NCBI GenBank assembly: GCA_003344405.1 | Contig: NOWV01000049.1 | Coordinates: forward strand, 452,712 to 479,033 | Direction of reading: 5' to 3' | Source: Trichoplax sp. H2 | Taxonomy: Eukaryota > Placozoa > Uniplacotomia > Trichoplacea | DNA: 26,322 bases | Shown: positions 19,699 through 26,322 of the stretch, piece after piece | Numbering within the stretch: the stretch's first letter is position 1 | Layout of the letters: every line of letters begins with the position of its first letter | The notes under the pieces: generated by a model | Seen by the model: only the letters and a program-made list of their open reading frames with translations | Told to the model about the DNA's origin: nothing | Database searches by the model: none | Made by a program: the position numbers and the translations under genes

Positions 19699-20928
19699 TT
19701 AATCAGACACATCATTATAGATAAATTCAGTAGCCACTGGAGATTCATCACTTTTACAACGGAAACTCTTAGTGGAAATTCCGTTTCTCGGTATTAGACT
19801 AGGTCCCTTTGAGGGAAATTTGGTCCTTCTTGTCGTCGTAGCTCTTATAATATTCGTTACATTGTTGTTGCTATTACTTGTTAAAGGAATGGCATCGTCT
19901 CTCTTCCAACGGAGACTAAAAATGCGGATGTAAGCACGTTTAAAGCGATCATTAATGAACGGATAGACTATAGGATTAATGACACTGTTGAGATTAACCA
20001 TCCAGCCACAAAAAAATGCCATCGCTCCACCAACCCAAATCTCAAATGCCGAAAGTAACAGAAACATACAAATACTATAAGGTCCAAAGCAAATAACAAA
20101 TGTAGCAAAGACGATGAACATGGCGCGCGTAACTTTAGCTTCGCGGGCTGCTATTTTTTGTAAAGCATTATTGTTAGCGCCACTAAATGAAATACCACGA
20201 ATACGCTGACTATTTTTCTTAACAGTCCAATAAATTAATACATAGCAATAGATCATGATGAGAAGGGGTACGGTAAAGATAGCTACCATGACAAAAATAG
20301 GAAAACTTTTATCATAATTCCAATCTGGCAGACATGTCTGTTCTAGTGGCTGAAATTTATATCGATTCCAACCAAAGATGGGCATCAATCCTTCGATTAT
20401 ACTGAATATCCAAGTAACACAGATAGAGAGTGTTACGGTAAATCTAGTCACTAAATGGCCTTTAGAGTGGACAACAACGAGGTAACGGAATATTGCCATG
20501 ATTAGTAGACAAAAAATATTGGCCGTAAAAGCTACACCTTGGATCCAGCCCCCAAAATCGCATAGGGCTTGACCGAACGGCCATGTCCAACCAACCACTC
20601 TCGTCATCCCAATAAGATTGAATCCCATTCGAAATATTCCAGTAAACACATCGATCACAGCCAAATTCAAGAGAAATAAATTGAAAGTAGTAAACAGTGA
20701 TCGTTCAATATAAAAAGCTAACATAACGATTATATTACCAAGAATAGACAGGACAGCAATAACAACATAAGCAGTGGCTCGAGCGATCATTTCTTCCTTG
20801 GTATAGGGTGGAGGAATGTGAGGCACAGTAGCATTCATAGAAGTTGGCAATTTTAATGTCTGATTAGCTATACTTTGATTAGTGCAATTGGATAGGGTTA
20901 AAATTGCAGTCTGATTAGTACAATTCAT
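19699..20928 (-). CDS. Opsin-like class A GPCR, placopsin-like, lacking the retinal lysine (receptor 3)
   Basis: A 409-residue uninterrupted receptor on the strand opposite to the other two. Helices lie at roughly 50-72, 82-106, 120-153, 164-186, 208-232, 265-294 and 301-324. Landmarks are N65 (1.50), D93 (2.50), C123 (3.25), W173 (4.50), C199, P221 (5.50), Y229 (5.58), P283 (6.50) and N318-P-x-x-Y322. Loop 2 matches opsin spacing: W187, Y190, C199, D202. Asn312 sits at opsin position 296, Gln193 at position 181, FRY at 147-149, and Phe281 at 6.48. The extracellular N-terminus is longer than in the paralogues and has six sequons (N2, N5, N14, N17, N22, N32). The tail (about 80 residues) is Ser/Thr/Asn/Arg-rich with many possible phosphorylation sites. 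A at -3 supports the start, although M31 is a possible alternative. Ligand and G protein are unknown. Confidence 0.92.
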   Translation of the reverse strand: MNCTNQTAILTLSNCTNQSIANQTLKLPTSMNATVPHIPPPYTKEEMIARATAYVVIAVLSILGNIIVMLAFYIERSLFTTFNLFLLNLAVIDVFTGIFRMGFNLIGMTRVVGWTWPFGQALCDFGGWIQGVAFTANIFCLLIMAIFRYLVVVHSKGHLVTRFTVTLSICVTWIFSIIEGLMPIFGWNRYKFQPLEQTCLPDWNYDKSFPIFVMVAIFTVPLLIMIYCYVLIYWTVKKNSQRIRGISFSGANNNALQKIAAREAKVTRAMFIVFATFVICFGPYSICMFLLLSAFEIWVGGAMAFFCGWMVNLNSVINPIVYPFINDRFKRAYIRIFSLRWKRDDAIPLTSNSNNNVTNIIRATTTRRTKFPSKGPSLIPRNGISTKSFRCKSDESPVATEFIYNDVSD

Positions 20929-20961
20929 GATGTTTATGATTGAAAATTGTATATAGTATGT

Positions 20962-20968
20962 TATATAA
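20962..20968 (-). promoter_or_regulatory. TATA-like element upstream of receptor 3
   Basis: TATATAA, which reads TTATATA on the coding strand, lies about 35 bases before the receptor 3 ATG. Used as a TATA box it would place the transcript start almost at the ATG, leaving a very short leader. The local sequence is AT-rich, so it may be coincidental. Confidence 0.2.
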
Positions 20969-23900
20969 GATAGTCAATTCAATTTTCGTTTTCTTCCTCA
21001 ATTTAAATTTCACCCAAGGCTATCGAGTTTTAAATAAAAACCACGGTAATCATGGAGCGCAAAAAATACCATCAATTCCGTAAATTAAATACTTGTTTCT
21101 TCACTTGTACCTTGAGTAATAGTCAACTTGTTAATTTTTCCACATGGAATGTTTTCTCAAGATCTACCTCTTCCCTTCACATCTATAGATAACTAAATTC
21201 AAACGGTATCAGCAAATGATCCACCACAAATATAGAAAGGTGACTTGTTTTTTCTGCTTAATACAAGCAGTAGCGTTAAAACAATGCAGTAATTTATTTA
21301 ATTTATATACAAAAATATTACTAAAGAAGGTATTTTAATTTAACTAATTAATCACTTGATTTAATTATTCTTTTCTGATACTTTAGCAGGCTTAACAATT
21401 GGCCAGATAATCAAGTTAAGAGGGGACGGGAAATATCGGTCTTGATTGATTACTCACGTAGCATTGATGACAGAATATCCCTATTGAGGTCTATCATTGC
21501 AATATGGTCTACTACATTGGTAATAATGATTCTATTTATGCGCTATAATGTAAAGTGAATAGTTCTAGATCAATTGACTTTATCAGGAATAATTTACAGG
21601 ATGATGAGATAGATTAAAATGATCCAGATAATAATTATGCTGAAAAGTTGATTAATCATATATTTTTAAAATTATTGTCGATATGTACAAATTGCAAATC
21701 ATCTGCAAAGAGTAGTGCAATTATCGGTAATTTAAAGCCAAGAGAGTAGTATGGCTGCAGGATTTAATGTTGTTACAAAGTGTATATGATAAAATCTTTC
21801 TTTCAGCTTATTTTCTAATTAAATATAAATGTGCATCCTGTATTCTATAATTAATGACTCCTAGGTTATAGCACCGCTAGGCGTATGTAATTGGTTGATT
21901 AACAATACAATTAGTTGTGTGGCCATGTGATGAGTTGATATGGCAATCTTAGAATGATGATTTCTCTACATTCACCTGTGAGAGAAATCTTTCCACAAAC
22001 TAATAGTCAATAAACAGGTATCTATTTTAATACATCAATAATATATTACGGGTATCTCTATCTCGAAATTATTTGCCGTTAAGTATACATGATAAAGGAA
22101 ATCAAATTTACATTTCACACCATCCTATTTTTGCTGCCAAGAATTTTCCTCCAAGAAAAGTATGCGTATGCTTTACCGTAGATCAGATTGGGTCTTAACA
22201 AGATCTTTTTCATGAAGTTAAGAGAATGTAAGAATTCAATATCAACTTGTTATAATAATTAAGCGAGCTCATGTGATAATAGAACATATTTACGTAATAA
22301 GGAGCAATACTGAATTGTTACTCTTAACATCGTGACTTAACACCATCGCATAATCGGTAACTTGTTTGCAGAAATATGGATAGCTATTTATTGAAGAGAA
22401 TTCAAGTCTTGTTGACTTCACATCGATAGCAAGTATACTGGTACAATCTGTCAATGAGGAACTTTAATTAATTTTAAATTTATGCTTTCAACGCCTATTA
22501 ATAGTAATAACTGATGATATGTCACGGATATATTAAATTAGTAGTAATGCAACAGTGATAACAAGTCGCTTGCTAGAAAGTATAAAGTAAAAGCGCACTC
22601 AGTCGGTAGGATGGTATTTAAATGTTTCCCAGTGGGTGCGATATCTACTCCACTATATATCATATTTTAGGATACATCTATAAAGAGGAAAATAACTATT
22701 TCTGCGCTAAAACAGGCGAAATAATATCCTTCGCACTTTTATAACAATGCTACGAGAGTGAGACTTCAGATGAAATATATTGAACGTATTAGATTCAAGG
22801 ATCTCTCAATATGATCAGAAAATTTCCAAGATATTCATTCAAGATTTCTATTACCTTAGTTACAGATCTTATTAAGATTTTAAAACAACTTTGTAAACAA
22901 TATAGCTAAATGTTTGCACTTAACGCGGCAATTTCTGAACTGTATTAGTACCTGATGTTGGCTAGTTTTATTGGGTCAGCATAACCTATCTATTTCCCCT
23001 CACCCTAGAGATATCCGACAACTTGATAGTTTCATGTGTTTATTGGAGTACGTTGAGGTAGGGGCTTGTTATAGTAGCTCTAGATATTATTCATTAACAA
23101 TAATTTTTGAAGTAAGGGTTATAAATTGAATAGTTAAAATTTAATAACCTTCTAAGAGTGATCTAATGCTTCTTCGATACAGATAAATGAAGAATAAATT
23201 ATAGAAAAGATATAGCAGTTTTATTTGTATAAGAGCAATATCGACATGGTGAATAAATAATTAATGGCATTGAATATTTGAATTTCAAGCTTAATGATAT
23301 AACAAGTTTTTAATCGCACTTTCATTATTAAAGCCATTTGAAATGAGTTGATATACCATTTTTTATATATTTTTGCTACTGCAATGATGGCTATAAATAT
23401 CATAGTTACTGTAGTGATTTAATTTCCGGCATAGGTCCTACGTTACCAGTATAGTTGATGTATGCTGCCTCTAAATTTATCAGATTCGTAATTATTGATG
23501 TTGCAGTGGAATGGATAAATTCCTATTACATGCTACCACGTATAGGTGATCAACTCTTCAATAGGCTCAAACTAAAATTGATATCTATATCTTCACTTCA
23601 TCTTTATTAACTGTATATTTGTAATATTTCTTCTTTAGAAAATAGGTCTGTGAATTGCTTTCCCATATCTTCAAATGTAATATCGTATAGTTTTTCTTTT
23701 AGTACCCTCCTCTATAGTAGCGATTGCTATCAACGTAAATAAACGGCATTAATCCCTTTATTATCTGATTTTCCAACCTAAGTGCTTTTAAAATTTGGAT
23801 AATTCTGTCACATAAATATACGAAGTCAAAATTAGGGAGATCACCTTCACTCACTATTTAGTAATCAAGTACCTTCAATATTAGAAATTAAACTATACTG

Positions 23901-24277
23901 TAGTCAATAATATCAGTCTCATCTATCTGCTATCTTGCAGTACTTCACATAAGGACCAATAACAAAGGATTATTGATCAGTTAGCTTCCTCCATTAGTAG
24001 ATCTATTGAAAAACTCGGGCATAAAGCTAAAAGTTGAGCTATATGAACTAAATGAAATGATCGATACAATTTTCAATTTATATCACCATTTATCGGCTTT
24101 GTAGAGCTACTGATAGTCCTATGAGTCATGATATTATCATCTTATCATGAACTTTTAGAATCATTTTAACGATTGTGTTTTTATAATAAAAGTTCTTATA
24201 AAATCTTATAAAACACCGAATACTGACAGAATTACTATGGAATACTTTCAACTAATTTGACTAGTACTACTGTTGAG
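20969..24277. other. Non-coding spacer downstream of the cluster
   Basis: No supported gene. A 60-codon minus-strand open frame at 23221-23403 is hydrophobic and has no domain. No RNA gene or clear tandem array was recognised. Confidence 0.5.
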
Positions 24278-24296
24278 AAGGCCAATTATTGGCCTT
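24278..24296. repeat. Short GC-rich hairpin
   Basis: AAGGCCAA and TTGGCCTT form a perfect 8-base inverted repeat around a three-base loop (TTA), followed by TTAA. It is more GC-rich than its surroundings. It could be a cruciform, a binding site for a dimeric factor, or chance. No gene ends nearby. Confidence 0.7.
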
Positions 24297-24869
24297 TTAA
24301 TGTCAGATTTCAACCAATAAAACAATAATCAAAGTTTTTTTCTTTAATATGATATCTACATTCCGTCAATATAGTAACAAAACTACGCAAACATAAATTC
24401 GCATATAAAAGCGATACTCTTACAACCTCATAATGTTGAACATCACGATAGTTTTGTATTGCAGCCTAAACATTTACGGTATTATTCCTGTCTGACATTT
24501 GTGTATAAAAGAGAGAATACAACAATACAATCTAGAAAAGCTATCAAATACGTTTCTCTGAAGTACCAAAGAATAGATTATCGTTAACTGATAGGAATTT
24601 TAAGGAATATTACAAATACACCGGTAATAATTACTTTGTAACGCTAACTCTAGACTTAATTATAAAAAAATTACCTTCCAGAAATTCATTAAGCAGAATA
24701 AATCTCATTATTACAGTATGGTACTATTTTATTTTGAATCAAAAAATTTTAATATAACATTAACAGTACAAGAAGTTTAAGTCAATCATAGCAATAAGAT
24801 CTAATTGCTGAACTTAATACCTGTATATATATACTCGTATTCGGGTATATATTCAGTACACATCTAGCT
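24297..24869. other. Non-coding spacer
   Basis: No gene or repeat is supported here beyond a TATATATATA stretch near 24823-24833. Confidence 0.5.
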
Positions 24870-25020
24870 AGAATTTGGCGAAATCTTTAATCTGACCTTT
24901 ATAGTATACAAATAAATGAAAATTGGCGAAATCATTAATTCTAACTTTCAGTATTGACCATAACATACCGTATATATATAGTAGACGTGTAAGTGGAAAG
25001 TGGCGAAATCATTAATCTTG
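24870..25020. repeat. Three short direct repeats with core TTGGCGAAATC(A/T)TTAAT
   Basis: The core TGGCGAAATC(A/T)TTAAT occurs at 24876, 24924 and 25001 in the same direction. The first two copies are preceded by AAT(T), and the second and third have the CATTAAT form. Spacing is 48 and 77 bases, and the copies are separated by AT-rich, TATATA-containing DNA. They may be the conserved parts of a decayed tandem array or a cluster of sites for a DNA-binding protein. Confidence 0.65.
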
Positions 25021-26322
25021 CTTGCAAGCATCTAATAGATATTAAAAAATATCATAATCACAATTTATCGTACTATGATGCTATCGTAATAATAAATTAA
25101 CCTATGGAGATAAAGTGTAGGATCTAATTTGTAGACCTATATGTTCAGTACGTAAACCTGCTGAAGTCATTTAGTATTGAGCCTTGTAGCATCATTTCCA
25201 CATTGCACCCACTGACTGTAAACATAACCATACTTACCACCTAAAGTATAGGATATACCGTAGTTTTTATTTCTAAATTCTCATACAATTTACTGAAATT
25301 CTGTCTATAACACCATACGTCGAGACTTTTACAAGAATTAATTATTTCTGTCTAGAAACAATCAATCGTTTCAAAAATACGTGTTCGTATGTTGAATTTG
25401 AGTCCATGTATTAAATTTTTAGACGATAATAAAGCTTTGTTCTATTAAATAAATTAAAGGAAAGAGCTACTAGCCAGTATTACATCAGATAGAATCCGAG
25501 AAAATATAATAAATTTGCTTTACCAACAAAAGAAAAACAATAAATACAACGTGTTGTGATCGCCCTAAATAGAATTGGTAGGTAAGAAGAAACCGCATCA
25601 TACTATAGTCATAGTTTATCATTTTGAGGTAGCTTGTTATTATGATAATCAATACTTTTACCCTTCGAAATAGCTAGTATTTACTTTAAGTGTATCAGAT
25701 GTTTCTGTCCTCTATTATTAAAATATGCAAATTGCTGTATGATTTAAATAACAAAGAATATTGTTAGTAAAGGAGTAATTGTACTGAAAATTAGTAAAGT
25801 TAGTATTGGAAAAATTCTCCAATACCCACTATTAGTGTAAGGTATCAAAATTATCGGATACAGTACTCAGCCGTGTAAGCGAAAGTTTTATAGAAATTGC
25901 TCTAAATTGAAAGGGCTAAATATTGATAGCATTGGATAATAGTTACGAAATCTCTGTAAGATATTCCGCCTAAAGTATTCAAACAATATAGATTGACGAC
26001 GTGATTACTAGTATTGTATACTGAAAAGAATACTGACATAGCTAATTATCAAATTGCTACTACGAAGAAAAAATGATTAAGTATTAATCGGTTAAAATTC
26101 TAAAGATAAAAGACTTGGTTACAATTTTAACGGTTTACATAGCAATTGAAAAAGCACTTTATATAAATCAAAGCTATACAATATTACTTTATTGTAGATT
26201 AACAGCTTGTTTTGGTGTAATTTATTTCCTTCCCATTAAAGACTAAATTTACTTGATCTGTGTAAAAAGAATCAGATACAATATTCTTGTTTTCAAGGCC
26301 TGCTATTGAAAAGGATTAAAAC
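25021..26322. other. Non-coding right end of the window
   Basis: No ORF, RNA gene or repeat is supported here. The last bases may belong to a spliced gene outside the window, but nothing shows it. Confidence 0.5.

Noticed and set aside
24278-24296. Rho-independent terminator
   Set aside because: The stem is followed only by TTAA, no bacterial-type gene precedes it, and the window is eukaryotic.

Overview
The window looks like a draft assembly of a non-bilaterian or basal animal genome. It is strongly AT-rich, has long gene-free spacers, contains two 20-base N runs (282-301 and 11168-11187), and has no bacterial operon structure. The only convincing protein-coding genes are three intact, single-exon, seven-transmembrane class A (rhodopsin-family) receptors. 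Base composition, uninterrupted receptor ORFs, and opsin-like receptors without the retinal lysine together suggest a placozoan (Trichoplax or a relative). That assignment is inference from family knowledge, not a database match.

Layout: 1-281 is the end of a contig with TATA/AATAAA-rich sequence that may be a transposon terminus. 302-4333 is non-coding and holds one diverged copy of a dispersed repeat near 2330-2600. Receptor 1 (4346-5443, +) is followed by an imperfect tandem duplication of about 340 bp. 6150-14285 holds no recognisable gene, but it contains a complex repeat field (8395-9660), an LTR-like element with a near-identical partial second copy across an assembly gap (10281-11538), and a three-copy minisatellite-like array (12205-12560). 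Receptor 2 (14286-15401, +) is followed by another three-unit array of about 260 bp (16905-17660). Receptor 3 (19699-20928, -) is followed by about 5.4 kb of non-coding sequence.

The three receptors are clear paralogues. A gap-free 59-residue block over TM6-TM7 is 38/59 identical between receptors 1 and 2 and 37/59 between 1 and 3 (counted by hand). They share the opsin spacing of extracellular loop 2 (W-x-x-Y, with the disulfide Cys 12 residues after the W, then an Asp three residues on). All three have Asn where opsins have the retinal-binding Lys296 (7.43). They also share FRY in place of D/ERY and have lost Trp 6.48, replaced by Ile, Val and Phe respectively. This is the pattern expected of placopsin-like receptors: opsin relatives that cannot bind retinal in the usual way and whose ligand or stimulus is unknown. 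The cluster appears to have arisen by local duplication of an intronless ancestor, with one copy inverted.
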